64,000 nt of DNA. Origin: JAJFUV01 sp964384215 (GTDB taxonomy: Bacteria; Acidobacteriota; Terriglobia; Bryobacterales; Bryobacteraceae). The stretch covers positions 43,335 through 107,334 of the forward strand of contig CAYLLB010000014.1 of NCBI GenBank assembly GCA_964384215.1, read 5' to 3'. The notes below the pieces were generated by a model. It had not been told where the DNA came from and searched no databases. It worked only from the letters and a program-made list of their open reading frames with translations. Shown here piece by piece: positions 15,307 to 26,936 of the stretch. The translations under genes were made by a program, and so were the position numbers. Each line of letters begins with the position of its first letter. The first letter of the stretch is position 1.

Positions 15307-17366
15307 CCGGCGATGATCATGTCGATCACCTTGATGCCGGCAAACGGCAGAACCACTCCTCCCAGCCCATAGATGAGGAGGTTTCGCTTCAGCAACTCCG
15401 CGGCGCTCGCGGGACGGTATTTTATGCCGCGGAGCGCCAGCGGAATCAGCGCGACGATGATCAACGCGTTGAAGATCACGGCCGACAAGATCGCGCTCTC
15501 CGGCGTCGCCAGATGCATTACGTTGAGCGCCTTCAGTTCGGGATACGTTGTGGCGAAGACAGCCGGGATGATGGCGAAGTACTTGGCCACGTCATTGGCG
15601 ACCGAAAACGTCGTGAGAGCGCCGCGAGTCATGAGCATCTGTTTGCCGATCTCGACGATTTCGAGGAGTTTGGTGGGATTCGAATCCAGATCCACCATGT
15701 TGCCGGCTTCCTTCGCCGCCTGCGTGCCGGTGTTCATCGCCACGGCGACGTCGGCCTGCGCGAGGGCCGGAGCGTCATTGGTACCGTCGCCGGTCATGGC
15801 AACCAGGTGCCCCTCGGCCTGCCGTTCCCGGATCAATGCGAGTTTGCGCTCGGGTGTGGCTTCCGCCAAGTAGGTGTCCACGCCCGCCTCGGCGGCGATG
15901 GCGGCAGCGGTCAGCGGGTTGTCTCCCGTGATCATGATGGTTTTGACGCCTGCACGGCGCAGGTCGATGAACCGCTCTTTGATGCCGCCTTTGACGATGT
16001 CCTTAAGTTGGATGACGCCGAGCACTTGCGCGCCTTCCGCTACTACTAAAGGCGTTCCACCTTGCCGGGCCACGGTTTCGACCTGTTGACGAACCTCCGG
16101 CGGAAAGTGACCACCCAGCGAGTTGGCTTGTGCTTCGATAGCATCGGCGGAGCCCTTGCGGATCTTCCTTCCATCCAGGTCCACGCCGCTCATGCGCGTG
16201 CGCGCGGTAAACGGAACGAAGTGGGCGCCCAGGGCATGCAGATCGCGCTCCCGAAACTGGAACTTCTCCTTCGCGAGGACGACCACGCTGCGACCTTCGG
16301 GCGTTTCATCGGCCAGCGAGGCCAATTGCGCCGCGTCGGCGAGTTGCGTCTCCGTGACCCCGGCGGCCGGCAGGAAGGCCGTCGCCTGCCGGTTACCGAG
16401 CGTGATGGTTCCGGTCTTGTCGAGCAGCAGCACATCCACGTCGCCCGCCGCTTCCACAGCCCGTCCCGACATGGCCAGCACGTTGGCCTGCAACATGCGA
16501 TCCATGCCCGCGATACCGATGGCCGATAACAGCGCGCCGATTGTGGTGGGAATCAGGCACACCAGTAGCGCCACCAGCGCCGTAACGCTCACCGGCGTGC
16601 CCTTGCCGGCCTCGCGAACGGCGAAAACCGAAAACGGAGAGAGCGTCACAGTGGCGAGCAAGAACACGATGGTGAGCGCCGCCAGCAGAATGTTCAACGC
16701 AATCTCGTTGGGCGTCTTCTGACGCTTGGCGCCCTCCACCATCGAGATCATGCGCTCCAGAAAGCTCGCGCCCGGTTCTGCCGTCACACGCACCACCAGC
16801 CAGTCCGAGAGCACACGCGTGCCGCCAGTGACGCTCGAACGATCGCCGCCGCTTTCCCGGATCACCGGCGCACTTTCGCCGGTGATGGCGCTCTCGTCCA
16901 CCGAAGCGGCGCCTTCGATCACTTCTCCATCCATCGGGATGATGTCTCCCGCTTCCACCAGGACCACATTTCCTTTGCGCAGCGACGCGCCGCCAACTGA
17001 CCTGTAAAGCGCTCCATAGCGGGCCTCGTCGAGAAGCTTGGCGGCGACGTCGCGCCTGCTCTTACGCAAGGTCTCGGCTTGGGCCTTGCCGCGGCCTTCG
17101 GCCATAGCCTCGGCGAAGTTGGCGAACAGCACCGTGAACCACAACCAGGCGCTCACGGCGAAAATGAATACAGCCGGCGCCTCGCCGCGGCCTCCCAGCG
17201 CCTCGAAGCCAAGCACGGTCGTCAGCACGCTTCCCACAAGCACGACGAACATCACCGGATTGCGAACCTGATGCCGGGGATCGAGCTTGCGGAACGAATC
17301 GACCAGCGCCTGCCCCAGAATGTGACGTTCGAACAAAGCGCGCGAACGCCGATGCTGCCTGTTCAT
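15291..17366 (-). CDS. kdpB: K+-transporting ATPase subunit B (P-type ATPase)
   Basis: This 691-residue catalytic subunit of the Kdp pump has the P-type ATPase marks. TGES lies at 162-165, the phosphorylated aspartate D316 is in DKTGTITLGNR, and the hinge motif is MTGDGTNDAPALAQADVAVA. The KdpB-specific segment LVCLIPTTIGALLSAIG is the membrane coupling helix. The start overlaps the end of kdpA by ATGA. Length is normal. It hydrolyses ATP to drive K+ uptake through KdpA. Confidence 0.97.
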   Translation of the reverse strand: MNRQHRRSRALFERHILGQALVDSFRKLDPRHQVRNPVMFVVLVGSVLTTVLGFEALGGRGEAPAVFIFAVSAWLWFTVLFANFAEAMAEGRGKAQAETLRKSRRDVAAKLLDEARYGALYRSVGGASLRKGNVVLVEAGDIIPMDGEVIEGAASVDESAITGESAPVIRESGGDRSSVTGGTRVLSDWLVVRVTAEPGASFLERMISMVEGAKRQKTPNEIALNILLAALTIVFLLATVTLSPFSVFAVREAGKGTPVSVTALVALLVCLIPTTIGALLSAIGIAGMDRMLQANVLAMSGRAVEAAGDVDVLLLDKTGTITLGNRQATAFLPAAGVTETQLADAAQLASLADETPEGRSVVVLAKEKFQFRERDLHALGAHFVPFTARTRMSGVDLDGRKIRKGSADAIEAQANSLGGHFPPEVRQQVETVARQGGTPLVVAEGAQVLGVIQLKDIVKGGIKERFIDLRRAGVKTIMITGDNPLTAAAIAAEAGVDTYLAEATPERKLALIRERQAEGHLVAMTGDGTNDAPALAQADVAVAMNTGTQAAKEAGNMVDLDSNPTKLLEIVEIGKQMLMTRGALTTFSVANDVAKYFAIIPAVFATTYPELKALNVMHLATPESAILSAVIFNALIIVALIPLALRGIKYRPASAAELLKRNLLIYGLGGVVLPFAGIKVIDMIIAGWRWM

Positions 17367-18997
17367 CGGATAGCCTCCACGATGGGGCCGAGCGCCACGG
17401 CCGGAATGTAAGCCAGCGCACCCACCAACACCACCACGCTGGCAAGCAGCGCTACGAATAAGGGAGTGTGCGTCGGCAACGTGCCCGCGCTCGCCGGGAT
17501 GATCTTCTTGCGCGCCAGCGAACCGGCCATGGCCAGCACCGGCAATGCCACTGCGTAACGCGACAGGAGCATGGCGATCGCACCCGTGATGTTCACCAGC
17601 GGGGTGTTCGCGTTATAGCCGGCGAAAGCGCTGCCGTTGTTGTTCCCCATCGATGTGAACGCGTACAGGATTTCACTGAACCCGTGCGCGCCCCGGTTCG
17701 CAAGTCCGGCCAGCGCCGAGGGTGAGATCACGGCGATGGCCGTACCCACCAGCACAGCGAGCGGCGAGACCAGGATGGCGATGGAGGCCATCTTCATCTC
17801 GTAGGCTTCGATTTTCTTGCCGAGATACTCCGGCGTGCGCCCCACCATCAATCCGGCAAGAAAAACGGCGACGATGGCGAAGAGCACCATGCCGTAGAGG
17901 CCCGACCCTACGCCGCCGAACACCACCTCGCTGAGCTGCATCAGGAATAAGGGAACCAGGCCGCCCAAGGGTGTGAACGAGTCGTGCATCGAGTTGACAC
18001 TGCCGTTGGAGGCGGCTGTCGTCGCGGCTGCCCACATCGCGGAATTGACGGTTCCGAAGCGTACTTCCTTGCCCTCCATGTTGCCGTTCTCGAAGCCGAC
18101 CTCCAGCCACAAAAGTGGGACGAAGATCACCAGCATGGCGGCGGCCAGCGCCCAGCCCTGCCGCGTGTCGCGCAACATCCGTCCGAACGTGTAGCAGAGC
18201 GCAGAGGGGATGAGCAGGATGGACAACATTTCGAGGAAGTTTGCGAGCGGCGTGGGATTCTCGAACGGGTGCGCCGAGTTCGTGTTGAAGAAACCGCCGC
18301 CGTTGGTGCCAAGTTGCTTGATGGCAACCTGCGACGCCGCCGGACCCATAGGCAACACCTGCCCGCCGGCGTCCACCCGAACGTAATCGTGCGTGTTCTG
18401 AATGACGCCCTGCGACACCAGCGACAGGGCCAGGACGACAGACAATGGCAGCAATATGTAAAGTACGGAGCGTGTAAGGTCGACCCAGAAGTTGCCGATG
18501 GCGTTCGCCATGCGGGAAGCAAGACCGCGCGCCAGCGCCACCATGACGGCCATTCCCGTGGCGGCGGAAACGAAATTCTGGACAGTCAGCCCCAGCATCT
18601 GGACGAAGTACCCCAACGTGGCCTCCCCGCTGTAGTTTTGCCAGTTGGTGTTGGTCACAAAACTCACCGCGATATTGAGTGCGGTGTGCGGCGCGACGGC
18701 CGGAAAGCCGCGCGGATTCCAGGGCAGCGAATTCTGCAGCCGAAGCATCGCATAAACCGCTAGCAAGCCCAGACCGTTGAACCACAGCAGCGATTTGGCG
18801 TATTCGCGCCAGGTCATGGAAGCCTCTGGGCGGACGCCGCAGGTCCGGTAGAGCAGCATTTCTAACGGCCTCAGGATGCGGGCGGCCCACGTTGGACCGC
18901 CTTCGTACACATCAGCCATGTAGCGGCCCAGCGGCTTCATGGACGCCAGCAGTACCGCCAGGAATACGCCCATTTGCAGGATCGCGTTGCCCGTCAT
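17363..18997 (-). CDS. kdpA: K+-transporting ATPase subunit A (K+ channel-like)
   Basis: This 544-residue membrane protein forms the K+-selective path. The start is placed at the ATG giving MTGNAILQMGVFL, which overlaps the kdpF stop by ATGA; a longer reading upstream would run through kdpF in another frame. Selectivity-filter regions are visible as FVTNTNWQNYSGE, TNGGGFFNTNSAHPFENP, SMHDSFTPLGGLVP and MGNNNGSAFAGY, one per MPM repeat. About ten transmembrane helices are present. Confidence 0.96.
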   Translation of the reverse strand: MTGNAILQMGVFLAVLLASMKPLGRYMADVYEGGPTWAARILRPLEMLLYRTCGVRPEASMTWREYAKSLLWFNGLGLLAVYAMLRLQNSLPWNPRGFPAVAPHTALNIAVSFVTNTNWQNYSGEATLGYFVQMLGLTVQNFVSAATGMAVMVALARGLASRMANAIGNFWVDLTRSVLYILLPLSVVLALSLVSQGVIQNTHDYVRVDAGGQVLPMGPAASQVAIKQLGTNGGGFFNTNSAHPFENPTPLANFLEMLSILLIPSALCYTFGRMLRDTRQGWALAAAMLVIFVPLLWLEVGFENGNMEGKEVRFGTVNSAMWAAATTAASNGSVNSMHDSFTPLGGLVPLFLMQLSEVVFGGVGSGLYGMVLFAIVAVFLAGLMVGRTPEYLGKKIEAYEMKMASIAILVSPLAVLVGTAIAVISPSALAGLANRGAHGFSEILYAFTSMGNNNGSAFAGYNANTPLVNITGAIAMLLSRYAVALPVLAMAGSLARKKIIPASAGTLPTHTPLFVALLASVVVLVGALAYIPAVALGPIVEAIR

Positions 18998-19080
18998 GAG
19001 AAGATCTCCGGCTTGAGCAGCGCGACGAAAAGGTAGATCAGCAACCCCGCCGCCAGGACGAGGCAAATCACGTCCATCAT
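18994..19080 (-). CDS. kdpF: K+-transporting ATPase subunit F (tiny membrane peptide)
   Basis: A 28-residue reading frame encodes a single hydrophobic helix, MMDVICLVLAAGLLIYLFVA, followed by LLKPEIFS. Its position directly before kdpA with an ATGA overlap, its length (E. coli KdpF has 29 residues) and its LxKPExF ending identify KdpF, the lipid-like stabiliser of the pump. GGAG lies nine bases before the chosen ATG. Other in-frame ATGs at 19086 and 19077 are possible. A small inverted repeat TCGAT-GCT-ATCGA at 19123-19135 lies upstream of the operon and could be regulatory. Confidence 0.9.
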   Translation of the reverse strand: MMDVICLVLAAGLLIYLFVALLKPEIFS

Positions 19081-19146
19081 ATGCATCTACTCCGCGAGCC
19101 CAATCGTTCTTGACCCGCTAAGTCGATGCTATCGATGAAACAATAA

Positions 19147-19168
19147 GGGCCGAGTTAAAACCCGGCCC
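19147..19168 (-). terminator. Intrinsic terminator after the ThuA-domain gene
   Basis: GGGCCGAGT (19147-19155) pairs with ACCCGGCCC (19160-19168) with one A-C mismatch and a four-base loop. On the minus strand the stem is followed by TTATTGTTT, a fair U-rich tail. It lies 32 bases past the ThuA-domain stop and separates that unit from kdpF. Confidence 0.65.
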
Positions 19169-19199
19169 GAAACTGCAAAGAAAGTATAAAAACCGCGTT

Positions 19200-20699
19200 C
19201 TACTTGGTGGGTCTGCCCGCGGTCCAAAGGATCGCGTTTCGCACCAGCCGCCTGTAGCCCGGGTTGGTGTGCACCAGGTGATCGTGGCCCATCATGGTCG
19301 CAAACACCCTGGACTTCTCGTAGGCGCTCACCCACGCCATGGGTCCTTCGGCGTACGGGTGTTCTGTTTTCATGAGGATGGTGTTCGCCGGCGAAACCCA
19401 CACCTGTTTGTAGGTCTCTTCGATCATATGCAGCGGCCCCACCCCCTGGAGAATGGGGTGCGTCCCCACCTGTTGAACGAAGACTTCCTGGTTGAGTTTG
19501 TACTGTGACCTCGGCTGGTCACCAATCGGCGCAACCAGGTAATGCACGCCGACAACTTCCTTCCACCACCACTCCCAGTTGTTGAAGTCCGCGATGGCGT
19601 GGTGCAGTACTACCAGGCCCTTGCCGCTCTCTACAAACTCACGCAGCGCCTGTTTCTGTTCCTCGGGGATGTCCTGAATCAGGTCGTACAACACCAGCAC
19701 GTCGTACTTCTTGGTCAAGCCTTTGCGCGTGTAAGCAAACGGGTGCGGGTCCACGGTCACGGCCATCTCCGGATAACCTTCAAACAGGCTGTAGAAACTG
19801 GGGTCGTGGGCGTGGCCTCCGGTCACCACCAGGACGCGCACTGCATCTGCGTTGGGCGCCTCCTTCGGCCAGGTGGCAGGCAGCGTGACGTTGCCGGTCG
19901 CGGCCCACTCCGAGCCCCGGGTGAAGGTCACTTTGAAACCTTCCTCCATCAGCGCCATCAGGTCGTGGCCCAAAGCGGTGTGGAAGACGCGCCCCCTGCC
20001 GTAATCCACCGTCCAGAGAATAGGCTCGTCCTTGCCGCTGCCGTTCATCTCCTTCGCGTTGAAGGCCGTGCCGATGACCTTTGCTCCTGGGCGCATCTGA
20101 AATCCGAAATACAACTCGTCGTTGGCGTAAAAGCCTTCCTCGAGTCCGCGCCCGATCGGGTGATCCGGCACGGTGAACTTCACTTTGAAGATGTGCCGCT
20201 TCCCGTGTCCCGTGCGAGGCGGGCCGGGCGTCCATACGGCGCCTACCATGTCGCCGTATTCGGTCCATGGCGGTTCCGTGAAGCCCGCACTGGTCATGTG
20301 GTCGCCCAGCACCGGCATGACGCCGAAGCTGTAGTCAGCCGCGTGCACGATCACGAGTCCCTTGCCGCCTCTAACGAAATCCACCAGCGCCTTTTCGGCC
20401 GTCTCACCCCAGCGCGGACCGCAGTAATCCGACACCACCACGTCATAGGCGGCCAGCGTTGCCGGGGTCATGCCGGTAGGCTCCTCAGTGACCCGCACGT
20501 CGAAACGGCCGCTGTCCACCAGCAGCTTGCGCAAGTACGGCGTCGTAATCCGCCACTCATGGTTATTCCGGCCCGAAAGTATCAACGCCCGGATCTTCCC
20601 CGGCTGGAACAAGCGCGCGTTGTTCTGCGCCGGCAGGGCGACGCTGCCCGCAGCCAGCAAGGCTGCGAGCGCCATCATGGTACGCATTTGGAGGTGCAT
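19200..20699 (-). CDS. Exported protein with two tandem ThuA domains
   Basis: This 499-residue protein has a signal peptide (about 1-24, ending LPAQ) and two successive ThuA-like (class I glutamine amidotransferase-fold) domains. The first spans about 34-275 (KIRALILSGRNNHEW through VFHTALGHDLMAL) and the second about 288-497 (VRVLVVTGGHAHDPSF through RVFATMMGHDHLVHTNPGY). Each copy has the (V/H)H-A-x-A/D-(Y/F) histidine motif and the late GHD motif. ThuA proteins take part in trehalose or other sugar-derivative metabolism. Single-domain forms of about 230-280 residues are usual. It lies 15 bases after a sugar isomerase-like gene, so both probably work on one carbohydrate pathway. The substrate is unknown. 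Confidence 0.85.
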   Translation of the reverse strand: MHLQMRTMMALAALLAAGSVALPAQNNARLFQPGKIRALILSGRNNHEWRITTPYLRKLLVDSGRFDVRVTEEPTGMTPATLAAYDVVVSDYCGPRWGETAEKALVDFVRGGKGLVIVHAADYSFGVMPVLGDHMTSAGFTEPPWTEYGDMVGAVWTPGPPRTGHGKRHIFKVKFTVPDHPIGRGLEEGFYANDELYFGFQMRPGAKVIGTAFNAKEMNGSGKDEPILWTVDYGRGRVFHTALGHDLMALMEEGFKVTFTRGSEWAATGNVTLPATWPKEAPNADAVRVLVVTGGHAHDPSFYSLFEGYPEMAVTVDPHPFAYTRKGLTKKYDVLVLYDLIQDIPEEQKQALREFVESGKGLVVLHHAIADFNNWEWWWKEVVGVHYLVAPIGDQPRSQYKLNQEVFVQQVGTHPILQGVGPLHMIEETYKQVWVSPANTILMKTEHPYAEGPMAWVSAYEKSRVFATMMGHDHLVHTNPGYRRLVRNAILWTAGRPTK

Positions 20700-20714
20700 C
20701 CCAAACTCCTGTGA

Positions 20715-21542
20715 CTATCCGTTGATCAGCTTGGTCAGGTGCGCGAGGCTGCGCTCGGCCTGGGCCGGCGTTCCGCACTCGACGCTCAACACACCGTCGA
20801 AGCCGATGTCCTTCAGGATGCCGATCACCTTGGCCCAATCGACGACACCGTCGCCGCATGCGCATCCCACGGGCGTCCCAGTGACCACGCCGCGCTCCTT
20901 GTCCGACTGCTGGATGCTGATGTCCTTGGCGTGCATGTGAACCAGCAGCTTGCCAACCGTCTTCAGTCCTTGGTACGGATCGGCGCCACCCAGCCAGGCA
21001 TTGCCCGTGTCGTAGTTGACGCGTAGCATGGGCGACTTTACCAGCGTCGCGATGCGCATCAATCCCTCGGTGGTCTTGGTGATGATCTGGTGCGGCTCGA
21101 TGCCGATGGAGATCCCATAGCGCTCCGCGATCATGCACACGCGCGTCAGCGTGTACTTCATTACATCGAAGACTTCTTCCATGGGCACCCAGGATGGTTT
21201 GATGCCTTCGTCGCTGGTGAGTACCGGGGCGCCCACCACCTTGGCGAAGCGGATGGCCTGCTCCATGTATGGAATCGCAATCTCCGGCCGCATCAGCGGG
21301 GCGTGCGAGCTGAGCGCGGATGGCTTGATTCCGTGCTGATCCAGGATGTCTTTCATCTCGTACGGATCGTTCTGCATGGAGAACGAATGGTAGTAACCGC
21401 CCCCGCTGAGCAATTCATAACCGCTGTGCACCAGCGGTTCGCACCACTTATAGCCGATCTCGGCGGCTCGCGCCACGCCTTCGGCAAACGACTTATCCTC
21501 GCAACGGATGTACTCCATGTTTACGCCGACTTGGATCGCCAT
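20715..21542 (-). CDS. Sugar phosphate isomerase/epimerase-like TIM-barrel protein
   Basis: This 275-residue protein belongs to the xylose isomerase-like TIM-barrel family (AP endonuclease 2 superfamily). The likely metal ligands are visible in order: E in SIGIEPHQI, D and H around NYDTGNA and LVHMHAKDIS, and E in LSVECGTP. No signal peptide is present, so it acts in the cytoplasm, unlike its exported ThuA partner downstream. The start ATG has AGAGAGG about 11 bases upstream. Members include hydroxypyruvate isomerases, inosose dehydratases and keto-sugar epimerases; which applies here cannot be told. Confidence 0.85.
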   Translation of the reverse strand: MAIQVGVNMEYIRCEDKSFAEGVARAAEIGYKWCEPLVHSGYELLSGGGYYHSFSMQNDPYEMKDILDQHGIKPSALSSHAPLMRPEIAIPYMEQAIRFAKVVGAPVLTSDEGIKPSWVPMEEVFDVMKYTLTRVCMIAERYGISIGIEPHQIITKTTEGLMRIATLVKSPMLRVNYDTGNAWLGGADPYQGLKTVGKLLVHMHAKDISIQQSDKERGVVTGTPVGCACGDGVVDWAKVIGILKDIGFDGVLSVECGTPAQAERSLAHLTKLING

Positions 21543-21639
21543 GGTTCTTCTACCTCTCTAAAGGTTTGGTAAGATGCCTCATCCATGATAATCGCAGGGT
21601 GGTACCCTTAGGGACGCCGGCTTGCGAGGGGGGAGATAC

Positions 21640-22089
21640 ATGCTACGAATCCTACTGTTGATGGTTTTGGGAACCCTGGTCGTCAGTGCCGCGGCGAAGG
21701 ACGAACTTCTCGAAGCCGACCGCGAGTTCGGAAAAGCCGTGGCCGCGCGCGGAATAGACGGCTGGGTGGAGTGCTTTGCCGAGGACGGCAAGATGTTCCC
21801 GGCCGGCGGGGAGGTCGTCGAAGGCAAGAAGGCCGTCCGCGAGTTGATGGCGGCGCGTTTTGCGCAACCGGGTTTTTCGCTGCACTGGACACCGCTGGGC
21901 GCGGAACTCGCGCGCTCGGGCGATTTCGGCTACACCTATGGCATGTCCGAATCGCGCTTCACCGGTAAGGACGGAAAGCTAATCGTCGCCACGGGCAAGT
22001 ACATCACGGTCTGGAGAAAAGAGAAAAACGGCGCCTGGAAGGTTATCGCCGACATCGGCAACGCCACGCCGCGCAAGCCGTCGAATTAA
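21640..22089 (+). CDS. Exported SnoaL/DUF4440-like protein
   Basis: This 149-residue protein has an N-terminal signal peptide (MLRILLLMVLGTLVVSAAA) and a nuclear transport factor 2-like fold typical of DUF4440/SnoaL-like proteins. It starts with a helix (ADREFGKAVAARGIDGWVEC), continues with the FxxDGKMFPxGGEVVEGKKAV block and ends in strands (KYITVWRKEKNGAWKVIADIG). The chosen ATG follows a GAGGGGGGAG ribosome-binding site. Enzyme function is rarely established in this family. Its last four bases overlap the end of the convergent uridine kinase gene. Confidence 0.8.
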   Translation: MLRILLLMVLGTLVVSAAAKDELLEADREFGKAVAARGIDGWVECFAEDGKMFPAGGEVVEGKKAVRELMAARFAQPGFSLHWTPLGAELARSGDFGYTYGMSESRFTGKDGKLIVATGKYITVWRKEKNGAWKVIADIGNATPRKPSN

Positions 22090-22715
22090 CGCGCCGCAAT
22101 TCTCTCCCGCAGTTCGGCCAGGATCGCCGCGGTGGAGTCCTCGATGGACAGTTCTCCGCTCACCACCACATCCGCGAAGCGCTCGGTGGGCCAGATGTAC
22201 GTTTCGGCACTCGGACGCACGGTCTTTTCATATTGCTCGCGCACGCTTTCAGGTGTTCGCCCGCGCTCGGCTACGTCCCGCGCCAGACGCCTCTTAAAAC
22301 AAGTGCCGGGCGTCGTCTTCACGAAGACCTTCGTATCCAGGGCCCCTCGCACCTCTTCCCAATAGAGCGTGAACAGGCCTTCCACGATCACGAATTCACG
22401 AGGTTCGACGCGGCGGCCCCCCGGCGCGCGCGTGTGGCGCGTGAAATCGTAGATCGGCTCCTCGATCGCCTCCCCGGCACGCAGCCGTCTCAACTGATCA
22501 AAGAGTAACTCCCATTCCAGGGCGTCCGGCAAGTCGAAATTCGATTTCCGCCGCTCTTCCAGCGGCAGATCGTCCATTGGCCGGTAGTAGCTGTCCAGAG
22601 TCATGACGGAGGCGCCGCCCAGTTGTTGGGCCAAACGGTTGGCCAGCTCCGATTTTCCTGCTCCGGAAGGTCCGGCAATACCTATGATGTGGGGCTTCAC
22701 TTGATAAACCGCCAT
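22086..22715 (-). CDS. udk: Uridine kinase
   Basis: This 209-residue P-loop kinase phosphorylates uridine (and cytidine) in pyrimidine salvage. Walker A is GPSGAGKS at 15-22. Further family marks are LDSYYRPMDDLP (lid and nucleoside-binding DxYY), NFDLPDALEWELL (NFDhPxAxD-like, with E for the usual D) and VEGLFTLYW. The C-terminal part RLARDVAERGRTPESVREQY is the standard R-D-x-x-x-R-G-R lid. Length matches bacterial uridine kinases. A phosphoribulokinase-like kinase with another substrate is less likely. Confidence 0.85.
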   Translation of the reverse strand: MAVYQVKPHIIGIAGPSGAGKSELANRLAQQLGGASVMTLDSYYRPMDDLPLEERRKSNFDLPDALEWELLFDQLRRLRAGEAIEEPIYDFTRHTRAPGGRRVEPREFVIVEGLFTLYWEEVRGALDTKVFVKTTPGTCFKRRLARDVAERGRTPESVREQYEKTVRPSAETYIWPTERFADVVVSGELSIEDSTAAILAELRERIAAR

Positions 22716-22779
22716 TGTCGCACAGGGCCGCGCATATGACCTTGCGGCCGTGCCGGTGTCTGTACACTGAAGAAGACCT

Positions 22780-24087
22780 ATGAAAGGCCTCGAACTCTAC
22801 CATAAAGCGCGAACCCGGATCCCGGGCGCCACGCAACTTCTCTCTAAGCGCGCGGAACTGCACGCCCCGGAGCAGTGGCCGCCCTACTATGCGCGTGCCA
22901 AGGGAGCGGAGGTCTGGGACCTGGATGGCCGCAAGTTCGTCGATATGTCGTACGCGGGCATCGGCTCCTGCATTCTAGGTTATGCGGACGCGGATGTCGA
23001 CGACGCCGTCCGCGCGGCGATCGATGCGGGCTCGATGTGCACGCTCAATGCGCCCGAGGAAGTCGAACTGGCCGATCTGCTCTGCGAGTTGCATCCCTGG
23101 GGCGACATGGTGCGTTACGCCCGATGCGGGGGCGAGGCCATGGCCGTGGCGGTGCGCATCGCGCGAGCGCGGTCGGGCAGGGGAAAGGTCGCCTTCTGCG
23201 GGTACCACGGATGGCACGATTGGTATCTGGCCGCGAATCTCCCCCAAGGAGACGCGTTGGATGGGCACTTGCTTCCGGGCCTGGCCCCGGCCGGCGTCCC
23301 GGCGTCTCTCAGCGGCACGGCATTGCCGTTCCATTACAACCGGCTCGACGAACTCGAACGGATCGTTGCGGCAAATCGCGGGGAACTCGCCGCCATCGTG
23401 ATGGAGCCGGTCCGGAGCACCGAGCCGCTCGCCGGCTTCCTGGAGTCGGTGCGCGCCCTGGCAGATGACACAGGGGCCGTCCTGGTCTTCGACGAGGTGA
23501 CGGCCGCCTTCCGGGCGACGACCGGCGGCATCCACCTGCGCTACGGCGTCGCTCCGGACATCGCTGTTTTCGCCAAGGCGATTTCGAACGGCTATCCCAT
23601 GGCCGCCATCATCGGCCGCGGCGATGTTATGAGCGCGGCCGAAGGCAGCTTCATCAGCAGCACATATTGGACCGAGAGGATCGGCCCTACCGCCGCGCTC
23701 GCGACTATCCGCAAACACCGTGAGCGCGACGTGGTGCGGCATCTTGAAGAAATGGGCCGCTTTGTGCAGGAAGGCTGGCGCTCGGCTGCCGAACGCGCGG
23801 GACTGCCTGTCACTGTGTCGGGTATGCCGGCACTCTCGCACTTCAGCATCAACCTGGCGAACGCTCAAGCTGTGCGCACGCTTTTCACGCAGATGATGCT
23901 GGATCGCGGTTTCCTGGCCACCAACGCGTTCTACGCGATGTACGCGCACTCGACTGTCCAGGTGGGACAGTATCTGGCCGCGGTTCAAGAGGTGTTCCGC
24001 GAGTTGGCCGCCGCCATCGAGCGCAACGAGGTTGAGCGGTTGCTACGCGGCCCCGTGGCGCACGCTGGATTCTACCGGCTGACTTGA
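22780..24087 (+). CDS. Class III aminotransferase (glutamate-1-semialdehyde aminomutase-like)
   Basis: This 435-residue PLP enzyme has the class III layout: WDLDGRKFVDMSYAGIGSCI at the N-terminus, CGYHGWHDWY for the cofactor pocket, the D238-E239 pair in FDEV and catalytic K266 in FAKAISNGYPMAA. It resembles glutamate-1-semialdehyde 2,1-aminomutase but departs from it in the middle and lacks the usual gene neighbours of tetrapyrrole synthesis. It may be a paralogue used for an amino sugar or amino acid. It lies 64 bases from the divergent uridine kinase and converges with aceE ten bases later. Confidence 0.82.
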   Translation: MKGLELYHKARTRIPGATQLLSKRAELHAPEQWPPYYARAKGAEVWDLDGRKFVDMSYAGIGSCILGYADADVDDAVRAAIDAGSMCTLNAPEEVELADLLCELHPWGDMVRYARCGGEAMAVAVRIARARSGRGKVAFCGYHGWHDWYLAANLPQGDALDGHLLPGLAPAGVPASLSGTALPFHYNRLDELERIVAANRGELAAIVMEPVRSTEPLAGFLESVRALADDTGAVLVFDEVTAAFRATTGGIHLRYGVAPDIAVFAKAISNGYPMAAIIGRGDVMSAAEGSFISSTYWTERIGPTAALATIRKHRERDVVRHLEEMGRFVQEGWRSAAERAGLPVTVSGMPALSHFSINLANAQAVRTLFTQMMLDRGFLATNAFYAMYAHSTVQVGQYLAAVQEVFRELAAAIERNEVERLLRGPVAHAGFYRLT

Positions 24088-24097
24088 GAGCGTTCGT

Positions 24098-26770
<2,673 letters not shown>

Positions 26771-26897
26771 GGTGAAATACGGGATCTGCTACAAACATAG
26801 CTGTAAGAATCGTCGAGTGCAAACCAGCCGAAATGATCCCACACTATTAGGATGCCGGGCGCGAAGCGGAAGATGCGCCGGCCGCCAACGTATCCAT

Positions 26898-26930
26898 GAT
26901 TGTCCCGCCGCCCGCATTGTTGCGACAATC
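26898..26930 (+). promoter_or_regulatory. Inverted repeat just upstream of the methyltransferase start
   Basis: GATTGTC (26898-26904) and GACAATC (26924-26930) are perfect 7-base inverted arms around a 19-base GC-rich centre, ending six bases before the start codon. No clear ribosome-binding site is seen there. It could be an operator or an RNA stem that controls translation; a role is inferred from position only. Confidence 0.35.
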
Positions 26931-26936
26931 GTTTCG

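Noticed and set aside
19081..19199. c-di-AMP (ydaO/kdp-type) riboswitch before kdpF
   Set aside because: The gap is only about 120 bases and half of it is the terminator of the preceding gene; no conserved riboswitch core was visible.
22780..24087. Calling the class III aminotransferase hemL
   Set aside because: The fold and motifs are close to glutamate-1-semialdehyde aminomutase, but the middle region differs and no tetrapyrrole genes are adjacent, so only the family is given.
26771..26936. Cobalamin riboswitch before the methyltransferase/RACo pair
   Set aside because: The 166-base leader lacks a B12-box-like GCCACTG element; only the simple inverted repeat was found.
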